A stretch of DNA of 64,000 nucleotides from Rhodococcus sp. P1Y (lineage in GTDB: Bacteria; Actinomycetota; Actinomycetes; Mycobacteriales; Mycobacteriaceae): positions 1,302,001 to 1,366,000 of the forward strand of contig NZ_CP032762.1 in assembly GCF_003641205.1 (NCBI RefSeq). Direction: 5' to 3'. Positions 45,115 through 53,546 of this stretch are shown here, one piece after another; positions within the stretch are counted from its first letter, which is position 1, and every line of letters begins with the position of its first letter. The translations under genes were made by a program, and so were the position numbers. The notes under the pieces are model-generated. The model was not told the origin of the DNA and ran no database searches. It was given only the letters and a program-made list of their open reading frames with translations.

Positions 45115-45573
45115 ATGGCACAAGAAGGCACTTTGCAGTCAGCCAGTTACCCCAAGGGAAGTGACCAGGTCGGCGACGAATGCTGCCGAAACGGCCGAGA
45201 CGCATATCAATGGGACACCCGCGAGGACTGTGAGGTTCGCCAGATACTCGACCGCGTCGCCGACAAGTGGTCCCTGCTCGTCATCGCCCTGTTGAAGGAA
45301 CAGACGTTTCGTTTCGGTGAGCTGAGACGTGAAATCGACGGCATCAGCACAAGGATGCTGACCGTGACGCTCCGCAACCTCGAGCGCGACGGTCTCGTCG
45401 AGCGCCGCATGTACCCGGAGATACCACCGAGGGTGGAGTACCGACTGTCCGAACTCGGCCGCACGTTGTTGGGGACGATCCAGGCTCTCGTCCAGTGGAC
45501 CGAGCAGCATCAGCCCCAGATCGTGAGTGCACGTCGAGCGTTCGACGCTGAGGCAACCCGAACTCAGCCGTGA
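45115..45573 (+). CDS. HxlR family regulator 2
   Basis: A 152-residue winged-helix regulator with an N-terminal extension containing a Cys-Cys pair (DECCRNGRDAYQWDTREDCE) before the HTH VRQILDRVADKWSLLVIALL ... FRFGELRREIDGISTRMLTV. It ends with LVQWTEQHQPQI. The extra cysteines may sense thiol-reactive compounds. It probably represses itself and the divergent MFS transporter. ATG 45115. Confidence 0.87.
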   Translation: MAQEGTLQSASYPKGSDQVGDECCRNGRDAYQWDTREDCEVRQILDRVADKWSLLVIALLKEQTFRFGELRREIDGISTRMLTVTLRNLERDGLVERRMYPEIPPRVEYRLSELGRTLLGTIQALVQWTEQHQPQIVSARRAFDAEATRTQP

Positions 45574-45790
45574 CTTCTCGTCAGGTGCCGGATCCCTACG
45601 TTTGGCTCTTTAAGCAAGCTCGTCGAGGTCCTCGACGAACTCTGACATCGACTCGGGCGCAGCTCGTTCCAGGGGGCCGGCGAAATCCTCGACATCGGTA
45701 TCCGCTCACCGTCACAGCACAACGTGCCCACCACCGTCGAACAGCAAGGATCGACCGGTCGATCGAGACTCATCGTCCTATGCTGGGCAT

Positions 45791-46630
45791 ATGAGGGCGC
45801 CGTCGTGGGTAGAGCTTGCCGGCCGTAATGCGGCCGCAGAATCGGTGTACGTGACCGGGACACTGATCGTCAGTGAAAAGACCTCCGACAGAATCTATTT
45901 CGATTTCCATCACGCCCCAGGTGGGAAATGGCGCGTCGAGCATGACGGCCAGCCGGTCTACCTCGCAGTCGGTCGAACCTCGGTCGTCGTCCGCGTCGGT
46001 GACCATATGCAACAGCTCGACGGCGACTTCCAACTGCCGATTCTGAACGCCGAATTCAATCCGCGCGATCTACTGGGCCCCGAGTCCCTGCTGCGCCGCA
46101 TGAGCGCCGAGATGACCGCGGACGAAGTAGCGAGGCCCATGGAGATGGGCGGACGCGCCTCATGGTCGATCCGTCTTCACACGCCCAAGGGGGAGGCGAT
46201 CGTCATGGCTTTCGACGATGCCACCGGCGTGCTGGTCAAGGTGGAAGACGCAGGCGGACGTGTTCTCCTTCAGGTCGAAAATCTTACCGAGCCGAAAGGC
46301 CTGCCTGACTCACTGTTCCTGTGGGAAGGGCCAATTCGCAAAGCCCCTTCGCCTCGTGATCGGCGCCGCCGAAGCGCCGAGGACGAGGATGAACGGATTG
46401 CGTTCATGAGGGCAGTGGTCGCTGCGCAATCCCGACCTCAGGAGGTCTTGGCCGCTATCACTGCTGCCGACAGTGAGAACGCTGCCCGATCGGCACTGAT
46501 TCAGCTCCTAGACGTGGACGAGTTCGGTGCCGACGCGATCATGACAACCCCGGTTGGCCAGTTTCGAGGCGACCACGCGGCCGCCAACCGTCGCACGCTC
46601 GAAGTTTTGGAGGACCGGTACCGGCGCTGA
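45791..46630 (+). CDS. hypothetical protein with LolA-like N-domain
   Basis: A 279-residue protein. Residues 1-180 share a pattern with the N-terminal part of the 712-residue protein at 48687-50825: SVYVTGTLIV, FDFHHAPGGKWRVE, LLGPESLLRRM, VARPMEMGGRASWSIRL, GEAIVMAFDDATGVLVKVED, NLTEPKGLPDSLFLW. This reads like an outer-membrane lipoprotein carrier (LolA)-like antiparallel fold, but has no signal peptide here. The C-terminal 90 residues (VLAAITAADSENAARSALIQ ... TTPVGQFRGDHA) are helical. Function unknown. ATG 45791. Confidence 0.65.
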   Translation: MRAPSWVELAGRNAAAESVYVTGTLIVSEKTSDRIYFDFHHAPGGKWRVEHDGQPVYLAVGRTSVVVRVGDHMQQLDGDFQLPILNAEFNPRDLLGPESLLRRMSAEMTADEVARPMEMGGRASWSIRLHTPKGEAIVMAFDDATGVLVKVEDAGGRVLLQVENLTEPKGLPDSLFLWEGPIRKAPSPRDRRRRSAEDEDERIAFMRAVVAAQSRPQEVLAAITAADSENAARSALIQLLDVDEFGADAIMTTPVGQFRGDHAAANRRTLEVLEDRYRR

Positions 46631-46716
46631 CCCAAAGAAGACGTCGGTCTGTATCGAACAACGCTTGCCGCCACCGCATCGCCGGTTCTTGGAGAAGTTA
46701 GGGGGAGAATGCTGGG

Positions 46717-47253
46717 ATGGCACCGACACGGCACAACCCCAACGGCCTCGCGGACGGAATGATTGTTCGGAAGGTTCCGTCGCCGAACAAGGTGTTCCGA
46801 GTACGCGGTAATCCCGACGCAGGCGGCGCGACTTTCGTGGCATTGACCAAGGGCGAACGGACTGTCCTCAACGGAAACGCCCGCAACTACCGCCCCGAAA
46901 CCGACGCCGAGGCGTACGAACGCATCGACGCTCCTAATGGTCCCGTCTCGCCCCAAGCCTCGGACCGCCCCGATGACGCTCCACGCTTCGAGGACGAGTC
47001 GGGTGACATCGAGAACTCCGAACCGTCCGTCGATAGTGAGGCATCGGACCAACAACCGGAACCGGAATTGTCGAGGCGGCGACGGTCCCTACACGCCGTC
47101 GAGTCCTATCCCGAACCCGATATCGTCGAACTGTGCGATCGAATGCGGGACGCAGTGGCGCTGATCGACGACGACACCTGCAGTCCAGCCGACGCGGCGG
47201 CGATCGTCAGGGCCGCAGCAGAATTGAACTGGGCGGTGTCCACCGGCCAGTGA
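46717..47253 (+). CDS. hypothetical protein
   Basis: A 178-residue acidic protein not recognised. The first 70 residues (NGLADGMIVRKVPSPNKVFR, GGATFVALTKGERTVLNGN) look like a compact strand domain, followed by a disordered acidic linker (residues 80-125) and a helical end (IVELCDRMRDAVALIDDD, DAAAIVRAAAELNWAV). GGGGGAGA precedes ATG 46717. It follows the LolA-like gene and precedes an acetyltransferase in the same direction. Confidence 0.55.
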   Translation: MAPTRHNPNGLADGMIVRKVPSPNKVFRVRGNPDAGGATFVALTKGERTVLNGNARNYRPETDAEAYERIDAPNGPVSPQASDRPDDAPRFEDESGDIENSEPSVDSEASDQQPEPELSRRRRSLHAVESYPEPDIVELCDRMRDAVALIDDDTCSPADAAAIVRAAAELNWAVSTGQ

Positions 47254-47293
47254 CCACCGACGCCTATCGAAGAAACGGACGGCAGCAGGAAGA

Positions 47294-47797
47294 ATGAGCC
47301 ATATCGAGCGGGTGCGGCGGGCAATCCGGTTGACCGAGGACCTGAATGCTCTGCGGTATGCCGACCAAGACGCGATCCGGGCTGCATGGAACGAGCTCAC
47401 CGAGCAGACCGTCGACGAATCGTTCCACCTGATTCCGCCGGTCTACTCGGTCCACGGAATCAACATTCGGGTCGGGCGGAATGTCTTCGTGAATCAAAAC
47501 TGCCGCTTCGACGACATCGTCGGGATCGACATCGGCGACGACGTCATGATCGGGCCTGGCGTCAGCCTGATCACCGGTGGTCATCCCGTCGACCCCGCAG
47601 ATCGGAGGAACGGCATCACTTCGGCGCCCATCGTGATCGGCCGCAACGTATGGATCGGAGCGTCGGCGATGATCCTGCAAGGCGTCACGGTGGGCGATGA
47701 CTCAGTTGTCGCTGCCGGTGCCGTCGTCACCAAAGATGTTCCTCCACGAACATTGGTCGCGGGCGTACCGGCGACCGTGGTGAAGAAACTGGACTGA
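47294..47797 (+). CDS. hexapeptide acyltransferase, sugar O-acetyltransferase type
   Basis: A 167-residue left-handed beta-helix enzyme of the LacA/Maa type. Hexapeptide repeats run from INIRVGRNVFVNQNCRFDDI through ITGGHPVDPADRRNG, PIVIGRNVWIGASAMILQGV and DSVVAAGAVVTKDVPPRT. The histidine in GGHPVD is the catalytic base. It would transfer acetyl from acetyl-CoA to a sugar hydroxyl. AGGAAGA precedes ATG 47294. Confidence 0.9.
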   Translation: MSHIERVRRAIRLTEDLNALRYADQDAIRAAWNELTEQTVDESFHLIPPVYSVHGINIRVGRNVFVNQNCRFDDIVGIDIGDDVMIGPGVSLITGGHPVDPADRRNGITSAPIVIGRNVWIGASAMILQGVTVGDDSVVAAGAVVTKDVPPRTLVAGVPATVVKKLD

Positions 47798-47871
47798 CGG
47801 TGCACGTCGCGGGCCGGCGCTGCAGTGGCCTGGCGTACCCGTGTGTTCACGTAAATCTCACCCAGCCACGA

Positions 47872-47901
47872 TAGACACTGTTGCATACCGGCCGGTAGTA
47901 T
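47872..47901 (+). promoter_or_regulatory. MerR-type promoter with operator in the spacer
   Basis: TAGACA and TAGTAT are separated by 18 bases. The perfect palindrome TACCGGCCGGTA (47886-47897) lies in the distal part of the spacer and reaches into the -10 hexamer. This is close to the arrangement MerR-family activators use to untwist DNA, and it lies about 40 bases before the merR start, so autoregulation is likely. Confidence 0.65.
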
Positions 47902-47939
47902 CCCTGTCACGGACTCGGTTGGTTTGCCGAGCTTTGCAC

Positions 47940-48296
47940 ATGAAGGACGAAGTGGAACCACATAGCAGCGACGTCGGCGGCACTCCCGCGGGCGACAAGT
48001 TCGACGACGACCATTACCCCGCCTACAACATCGGCACTGCGGCACAGATGCTAGGTGCGACGCCCGGCTTCCTTCGAAGCCTCGACGAGGCAAATTTGCT
48101 CACTCCGCACCGATCCGACGGTGGCCACCGCCGTTACTCGAGGTACCAGTTGCGCATTGCGACCCGAGTTCGTGACCTTCTCGATCAAGGCACCGCCCTC
48201 GACGCCGCGTGCCGGATCATCGCCTTGGAGGACCAGCTGGCGGACGCTCGAAGCGACAACTCCGACCTGCGAAGAATCATCGACGGATCCTCCTAG
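47940..48296 (+). CDS. MerR family transcriptional regulator
   Basis: A 118-residue protein. The winged helix reads PAYNIGTAAQMLGATPGFLR, SLDEANLLTPHRSDGGHRRY, SRYQLRIATRVRDLLDQG, followed by a coiled-coil DAACRIIALEDQLADA, which is the MerR dimer helix. No metal-binding cysteines follow, so it senses a non-metal signal or is constitutive. It resembles the HspR/whole-cell stress subclass. ATG 47940 or a GTG at 47952 (with AAGGA) could start it. A hairpin follows its stop. Confidence 0.82.
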   Translation: MKDEVEPHSSDVGGTPAGDKFDDDHYPAYNIGTAAQMLGATPGFLRSLDEANLLTPHRSDGGHRRYSRYQLRIATRVRDLLDQGTALDAACRIIALEDQLADARSDNSDLRRIIDGSS

Positions 48297-48353
48297 CTCG
48301 TCAGGTCTCGGATCCCAGGCGTTAGGCAGCACGAGACGTCCCCGAACAGACGA

Positions 48354-48383
48354 GGGCCCCGGCACTCGAAAGTACCGGGGCCC
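48354..48383. terminator. hairpin between merR and the candidate small RNA
   Basis: GGGCCCCGGCACT and AGTACCGGGGCCC pair with one G-T across a CGAA tetraloop. It can terminate merR on the plus strand and the candidate small RNA on the minus strand, where TCGTCTGTT follows. Confidence 0.8.
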
Positions 48384-48598
48384 GAGGGGAATTACTTACC
48401 ATCAATTTCCACTTGCCTGATGACACTGCGGTGTTCGCCCATATAAAGCTCGTACTGCGGGCGAACTGACGATTTGCAACTCCTCCCTTCTTCCAATTTC
48501 TGGTTACACCTGCTTCGACGGCGTCCATCTCTTCTGCCGTTGTCCTGCTCGCGGGTAGTTCGTCCTCTCCCGCGCCTTTCGATCTCTCTTTGCGTACG
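48354..48598 (-). ncRNA. candidate small RNA
   Basis: On the minus strand a TAGACA-N17-TACCTT promoter (48633-48605) is followed by about 245 bases without a convincing gene, ending in a strong hairpin at 48383-48354 and TCGTCTGTT. A 68-residue frame begins within (MDAVEAGVTRNWKKGGVA) behind AGAAGAG, but its composition is not protein-like. The RNA would be purine-rich (repeated GGAGAGGA, GAAGAAGGGAGGAG). It could be a regulatory RNA exposing anti-Shine-Dalgarno-like or Shine-Dalgarno-like motifs. No known family was recognised. Confidence 0.4.
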
Positions 48599-48604
48599 AG
48601 AACT

Positions 48605-48633
48605 AAGGTAGCTGCCGTACGAGAAAATGTCTA
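48605..48633 (-). promoter_or_regulatory. promoter of the candidate small RNA
   Basis: Read on the minus strand: TAGACA (48633-48628), 17 bases, TACCTT (48610-48605), close to the housekeeping sigma consensus. It faces away from the DUF6924 gene. Confidence 0.45.
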
Positions 48634-48686
48634 CCCCCGCTGCAGTAGATTTTTGGGGTCAGTGGCAGGAGTCAGTTGGACCGCGA

Positions 48687-50825
48687 CTAGCTCTCCCCCG
48701 GACCGACGATCCGCATTCCTTCACGCGGTACCTCGAGCACGATGAACTCGTCGTCGACGTCGGTGACGATGGCAACGAAGAACACCAGCTCGTCGTCGAT
48801 CTTGACGTGAGCTCCGATGTTGAAACCTTCGAGGCGCGGGATTCGCGCGAGGACCGGCTCGCCGCCGATGATCGTCGCGTCCGGGTGAAGACGTGCAGCT
48901 TCGGCGACTATGGCTCGCTGCACGATGTCGCGGGCGATGAGGTCGTCATCATCCGTCAACGACGCAAGCGAGACATGCTCCCGGTTCACGAACGGCACCT
49001 CGACCGTCTTCGTGCGCGGCTCTTCGCCGGCGGGAGGGGTGTAAGGCTGATAGGTGACGCGATATGCGGCGATCGGTCGATGGGAATCGCTGTCCAGAAG
49101 GAAGATCCAGTTCTCCTGGTGCCCCGGCACGCTACCGCGTAGGGCGGTACCACCGCGTGAGGTTGCGGCGAGGAAGTCGTCGTATCCGAGAAACCTAGAC
49201 CCGGGGAACTTGGACCCGTTCACACCGAGAGTCTCCGCGTGCACCTCGGACAGGTCGGCAGCGAACAACTGCACCGGGTACGGATACTTCCGGCCGTCGA
49301 ACTCTGCGTGCAGTGCACGCAGGGCGTCGGTGGTGAGGTCGCCTTCGATCCACTGAGCGATCTCTCGGGTGGTCACCTCCTCGACGGGTCGAGCGGGCTC
49401 GGGGAATCCGCGGAAGACTCCATCCTCGTCGGCGCTGTCCGCGAAATCCTCGAAGTCCATGTTCGCGATCGACCAGTTGTTCGCTGCCCCGGCTATTTCG
49501 GAAGGAACGATACGAAAGAACCTGCCCCGCGGTCGATCCGGGTCGTCCGGGCCTGTGTAGACGGCGGCGATAGGTGACTCAGGATTCCGTACTGTCTCGG
49601 CGTCGACGAGAAACACGTAGTAGGGCGGTGGTTCGCCGATGATGCCGAGCAGTCCCGCGACGGTCAGGCCGTCGTACTCGCGGTTGTCGATGCATGTCAG
49701 GTAGGCCGGGAATTCCGCGTCCTCGGCCATCGCGGCGACGGCGATGTCGCGCCACGCTGTGTCTTCGGTGAAATCGGTTCGGATGAACAGTGATTCGTGG
49801 TCGAGGTAATCTGCGAGTATCCGTCCGGTTCCCAGGGCCTCGCGTACTTCCGCTTCGCGGCGATCGGACTCCTCGGTCTCGATTTCGGCGGTGATATCCG
49901 CCGGGTCCCGGTCTGGCGGGTCGACAGGAATGATCGACTCGACGATGCGCACGCAATCGGCCTGGTCGATCTCCTGATAGCTGCGGATCTCGTAGGTCCA
50001 GTCACCGACCTCCTGCCGATACCGTTCCGGTGTGCCGTCGTTCGGGAACTCGAGGGTCGGCTCACCGATCGCGTTCAGCCAACGGCGCAACGTGAAATGG
50101 GGTGTCTGCCCATGAATCGACAGGCTCAGTTCACTCGTACGAGGGTCACCGGACATAGGCGACGCGACGATCTCCGTCGGCAGCCACGTCGGCACCGCCT
50201 GAGGAATCGCGGCCAGAGCGCGTTGTTTTTCCTCGTGCTCGCGGTAGTGCTTCGCCATCTCATCTGCTTCGGGACGTGACGGGCCTGTCCAGGTGAACAA
50301 GTCGTCCGCGAAAACTTCGTCGAGAACCGGGTTTTCGAGCTCCATCCAGTCGTCGCCGTGTTGCCAGCGCAACGCAACCCCGAGTTCGGCGTCGAACACG
50401 TAGGCGATCGCCTCACCCGAATGCTGGTCTCGCCCTGTCACCTCCCAACCCGTTCGGCCACGGACCGTGACCTGGCCGGTGACGACGGGATCGACGAATC
50501 GCTGCTGGTCGAGGCCGTGGCCTGTCGGCGGAGGAAACGCGTGGTAGGCACGCAGTAGTAGGGAAGGTGTGCTGCCCATGACGGCGTACATGGTGTGCGG
50601 AGACTTGACGGCGTGAATCATCACCCCGTCCTCGGCGCGTGACCAGCGGTTCTCCGGGTTTTCGATGAATGTGGGCTCGCCGGAATCGTTTTCGTAGCGC
50701 CACGTGTCGGTGGGTGTGTGAAAGACCGCCTGGCGTGATCCGTTCGAATAATGGACTACGCCGCTGACCGCGCGGCCCATGGTGCTGTAGTTGGTGCCGC
50801 GAATTTGTTCCCACATCGGAGCCAT
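48687..50825 (-). CDS. 712-residue protein with LolA-like and DUF6924 domains
   Basis: A multidomain soluble protein. Residues 1-200 share a pattern with the protein at 45791 (VSGVVHYSNGSRQAVFHTP, GRTGWEVTGRDQHSGEAI, ELENPVLDEVFADDLFTW). Residues about 360-480 are a DUF6924 domain: FIRTDFTEDTAWRDIAVAAM, YDGLTVAGLL, YYVFLVDAETV, FFRIVPSEIAGAANNWSIAN, then MDFEDFADSADEDGVFRGF, a very conserved block. The remainder (480-712) is beta-rich and unassigned. No signal peptide or helix was seen. Function unknown. ATG 50825 follows TGGGGC. It is divergent from the SRPBCC gene. Confidence 0.75.
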   Translation of the reverse strand: MAPMWEQIRGTNYSTMGRAVSGVVHYSNGSRQAVFHTPTDTWRYENDSGEPTFIENPENRWSRAEDGVMIHAVKSPHTMYAVMGSTPSLLLRAYHAFPPPTGHGLDQQRFVDPVVTGQVTVRGRTGWEVTGRDQHSGEAIAYVFDAELGVALRWQHGDDWMELENPVLDEVFADDLFTWTGPSRPEADEMAKHYREHEEKQRALAAIPQAVPTWLPTEIVASPMSGDPRTSELSLSIHGQTPHFTLRRWLNAIGEPTLEFPNDGTPERYRQEVGDWTYEIRSYQEIDQADCVRIVESIIPVDPPDRDPADITAEIETEESDRREAEVREALGTGRILADYLDHESLFIRTDFTEDTAWRDIAVAAMAEDAEFPAYLTCIDNREYDGLTVAGLLGIIGEPPPYYVFLVDAETVRNPESPIAAVYTGPDDPDRPRGRFFRIVPSEIAGAANNWSIANMDFEDFADSADEDGVFRGFPEPARPVEEVTTREIAQWIEGDLTTDALRALHAEFDGRKYPYPVQLFAADLSEVHAETLGVNGSKFPGSRFLGYDDFLAATSRGGTALRGSVPGHQENWIFLLDSDSHRPIAAYRVTYQPYTPPAGEEPRTKTVEVPFVNREHVSLASLTDDDDLIARDIVQRAIVAEAARLHPDATIIGGEPVLARIPRLEGFNIGAHVKIDDELVFFVAIVTDVDDEFIVLEVPREGMRIVGPGES

Positions 50826-50948
50826 GCCCCAGAACCTACCCGACGGTTTGTCCGGGAAGAAGGTCGCGAGATGGCGGCAGGATGGATAGGAAACGGCCTG
50901 TGTCCAGGCAACCTTGCCGGAGCCATGATGTCCAGGCAGGGTGGAGGG

Positions 50949-51413
50949 ATGAGCGACACAACGAAGGTCACTGTCGAACGAGTCATCGAAGCACCTGTGG
51001 ATGCTGTGTTCAACGTCCTGTCCAACCCGGAGCAGCACCAGAAGCTCGATGGGTCCGGATTCATCCGCGGTGTCGACCACGCAGATCGAATTCAGAAGGT
51101 GGGCGAGGTCTTCACCATGAACATGGAAGGCGATCACGTCGGCGGCGAGTACAAGACCGACAACCACGTGACCGGCTACGCGAAGGACAAGCTGCTGGCA
51201 TGGACGACAGCGCCCGCGGGCACCGAGCCTCCCGGGTGGGAGTGGCTGTGGGAGTTGGAGTCCCAGGGCCCGAACGAGACGCTGGTCCGCCACACGTACG
51301 ACTGGTCGAAGGTCACCGACAAGAAGCTGCTCGAACAGCTCAAGTTCCCGCTGGTCACGAAGGATCAGCTCGAGCACACACTCGGTCGCCTGGCTGCTGA
51401 AGCCACGACCTGA
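50949..51413 (+). CDS. SRPBCC family protein
   Basis: A 154-residue START-fold protein. First strand and helix: VTVERVIEAPVDAVFNVLSN. Then QHQKLDGSGFIRGVD, HVGGEYKTDNHVTGY and ETLVRHTYDWSKVTDKKLLE, the common layout of polyketide cyclase/Activator of Hsp90-like proteins. Ligand unknown. GGTGGAGGG precedes ATG 50949. A perfect terminator follows. Confidence 0.82.
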   Translation: MSDTTKVTVERVIEAPVDAVFNVLSNPEQHQKLDGSGFIRGVDHADRIQKVGEVFTMNMEGDHVGGEYKTDNHVTGYAKDKLLAWTTAPAGTEPPGWEWLWELESQGPNETLVRHTYDWSKVTDKKLLEQLKFPLVTKDQLEHTLGRLAAEATT

Positions 51414-51431
51414 TCAACAGCTGAAAATCTG

Positions 51432-51469
51432 GGGTGGGCGCACCGTTCGACGGTGCGCCCACCCTTTTT
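51432..51469. terminator. rho-independent terminator
   Basis: A 14-base GGGTGGGCGCACCG arm, TTCGA loop and exact complement CGGTGCGCCCACCC are followed by TTTTT. It ends the SRPBCC gene and separates it from the convergent lipase remnant. Confidence 0.92.
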
Positions 51470-51493
51470 GGTTAGCGTCAGCCCATGGAACCT

Positions 51494-52500
51494 CTACTGC
51501 GCGTACGACGCCAACTCCGGCTCGGCCGTGACCGACCGCTCGCGGAATTGACGGGGTACGTCGAAGAAGTAGTCGAAACCGGAGAGTGCGGAACCAGCGT
51601 CGTAACCGGAGTCGGGCATGCTCGTCGTGAAGCACAGGTCGTCGGAGATACGAGATCGCACGGCCGGACCGTCGTGGTCCAGAGCGTCGAGGACGATGTT
51701 GTACGCGACATTGTCGCCGAGAATAGTGAAGTGCTCCACCGGGCGCAGGGGGCACACATCCTGCACAGCGATGTTCGTCGCGCCGGACAACGTGCTTGCG
51801 CGCGGCTGCGGATAGATGAGTTCGTCGAACTTGGTGTAGATCGAGGTGTAGTCGGGCCCCTCGGGTAGAGGTTTCGAGTTCAGAGCCGTCAGGTAGTTGG
51901 ACCCGGTTGCGATCTGCCAGTTGGCAGGTGGGCACTTTCCCGATCGGTCGCACCCGTTGCGCGCGGAATCCGTGCCGTTGTACGGGGTTGCCAGCGAGAT
52001 GAAGTCCGACACCAGCGGCGCCAGATCGGGCCAGAACTTCAGCGCCCAGAGCTCGTTCAGTGGTCCGTGCTGATGGCCCATCACGACGATTGTGCGTCCG
52101 CTCTCGGCGGCCATGGTTCGAACCGCGTGGACGACGTATTCGGCGGTGACCTGCAGGTCGGTGTAGCCGGCGTCGGGGAAGGACAAGCTGCACACGGGAA
52201 TTCCGAGCGCGGGGAATGACTCGAGATAGTTCCATCCGAACGATTGCTGGTCGGTCGCGAACGCAGGCGTGAGCAACACCGGATCTCTCGTGTCACGCCG
52301 TCGAGATCGGTGGTGCAGGTCAGGGCCGACTCCAGCAGGTCGGGATCGACGGTGAGTGGCGGGCCTGAATCGGCGGGCAGTAAATCGGCCGGGAGTGAAT
52401 CGGCCGGGTCTGGAACCGCCGGGACCTCTGCGTAGGCCGTGCCAGGGGCGAGTAGTGCCAGGACCGCAGCCACCGTCAGTGCACGCATACGGACCGTCAT
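51494..52500 (-). pseudogene. secreted lipase with frameshift
   Basis: The product would be a secreted lipase: signal MTVRMRALTVAAVLALLAPG TAYA/EVP, then LTCTTDLDGVTR, then a second frame with LLTPAFATDQQSFGWNYLES, PDAGYTDLQVTAEYVVHAVR and DFISLATPYNGT. The two frames join only if two bases are removed near 52284-52289, where TC is repeated three times. In addition the nucleophile motif GHSxG reads GHQHG (VVMGHQHGPL), so the catalytic serine is absent as written. It is either a decaying gene or contains sequencing errors. Confidence 0.85.
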
Positions 52501-52618
52501 GGAACCTTTCCCAAGCTCATGATCCCAGTCTGGGACTCATCGCCCGCCCGCCGTCTCGTTCGCCCCCGATGTTGGGGACATGGACAGCGGGCGCCGCGAT
52601 GTCTTGGGCACTGTCCAG

Positions 52619-53353
52619 TTAAGTGACTTTCAGGGCACCTCCCAGAAGAGGGAGTAGGCGATCCCAGTGGCGCTGCATTCCCGCGGGATCGAAGGCGTCG
52701 GTGTCGCGCATGGTGAACCCGTGCACTGTGCCGGGATAGATCTCGGAGGTGTAGTTCGCCCCCGAGGCGTCGAGAGTTCGGTTCAATTCGGCCAGCGCCT
52801 CGGTCGTCAGATCGCTTTCTGCGTGACCGAAGTGGATGTCAGCGGCAATCTTCGCCAACTCCTCGGTTCCGTCTGCACCGACGGGACCATGGAACGCGGC
52901 GACCGCGGCGACCTGGCTGGGATGTGCGTAGGCCGTACGCGTCGCGAGCAGGCCGCCGATGCAGTAACCCGTGGCGCCGACCGCTCCGGCGGCGACCTCG
53001 GGCTGTGCAGCGAGAAACTCCAGGTATGCATCGGCGTCGCTGCGGAATCGTTCGGCCGTGAGTTCGTGAATCCAAGGCATCAGCTGGTCGACGAGCGCGG
53101 AACGACTCTCCCCGCCGATGTGGTCGGGTAGTTCGAGCAGCGGCGCGGGCCCGTGCCGGTAGAAGATGTTGGGAACGAGCACGCAATAGCCGTGGTCGGC
53201 GAGTGTGTGGGCCATGTCCCGTAGGACGGGCCGGATACCGAAAGCGTCGGGGTACATCAGAATCCCCGGGTGCGGTCCGGGGCTGTCGGGCAACGCAAGA
53301 TAAGCGTCGGCGTCGCCATTCGAAGTATGGATGTGGACGGTCCTGCTTGGCAT
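52619..53353 (-). CDS. dienelactone hydrolase family protein
   Basis: A 244-residue alpha/beta hydrolase. The nucleophile is Cys in GATGYCIGGLLAT (GxCxG), as in dienelactone hydrolase. His is in PGTVHGFTM; the Asp of the triad is probably in the segment around FGHAESDLT. The N-terminal strands VHIHTSNGDADAYLALPD and GILMYPDAFGIRPVLRDMAH fit. The family hydrolyses cyclic lactones or related esters. AGGAG precedes ATG 53353. Confidence 0.9.
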   Translation of the reverse strand: MPSRTVHIHTSNGDADAYLALPDSPGPHPGILMYPDAFGIRPVLRDMAHTLADHGYCVLVPNIFYRHGPAPLLELPDHIGGESRSALVDQLMPWIHELTAERFRSDADAYLEFLAAQPEVAAGAVGATGYCIGGLLATRTAYAHPSQVAAVAAFHGPVGADGTEELAKIAADIHFGHAESDLTTEALAELNRTLDASGANYTSEIYPGTVHGFTMRDTDAFDPAGMQRHWDRLLPLLGGALKVT

Positions 53354-53546
53354 GATTTCTCCTGTTTGTGGTCGAGGGGTACACGAGAGTCGACACGACG
53401 AGGAGGAGCCCGAGAATGAAATACGACATTTTGTGGTGGGCCGTCGATGGCCCACGAGGCGCTCAGGACGGCGCCGGGTAACCGATCCGTGTGTGGCGCA
53501 ATGCCGACCCGGTGATCATGGGCGAAGCCTAGCCGACGGCCCGCTG

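Noticed and set aside
45596..45690. Acidic peptide frame (ERAAPESMSEFVEDLDELA) on the minus strand
   Set aside because: Lacks a start codon or ribosome site; perhaps a tiny gene remnant but too short to assert.
47841..47870. Possible fourth copy of the palindromic repeat (GTTCACGTAAATC)
   Set aside because: Only one short half-site matches; no paired arm.
48322..48528. 68-residue minus-strand frame
   Set aside because: Crosses the terminator hairpin and has no domain; better explained as part of a non-coding RNA.
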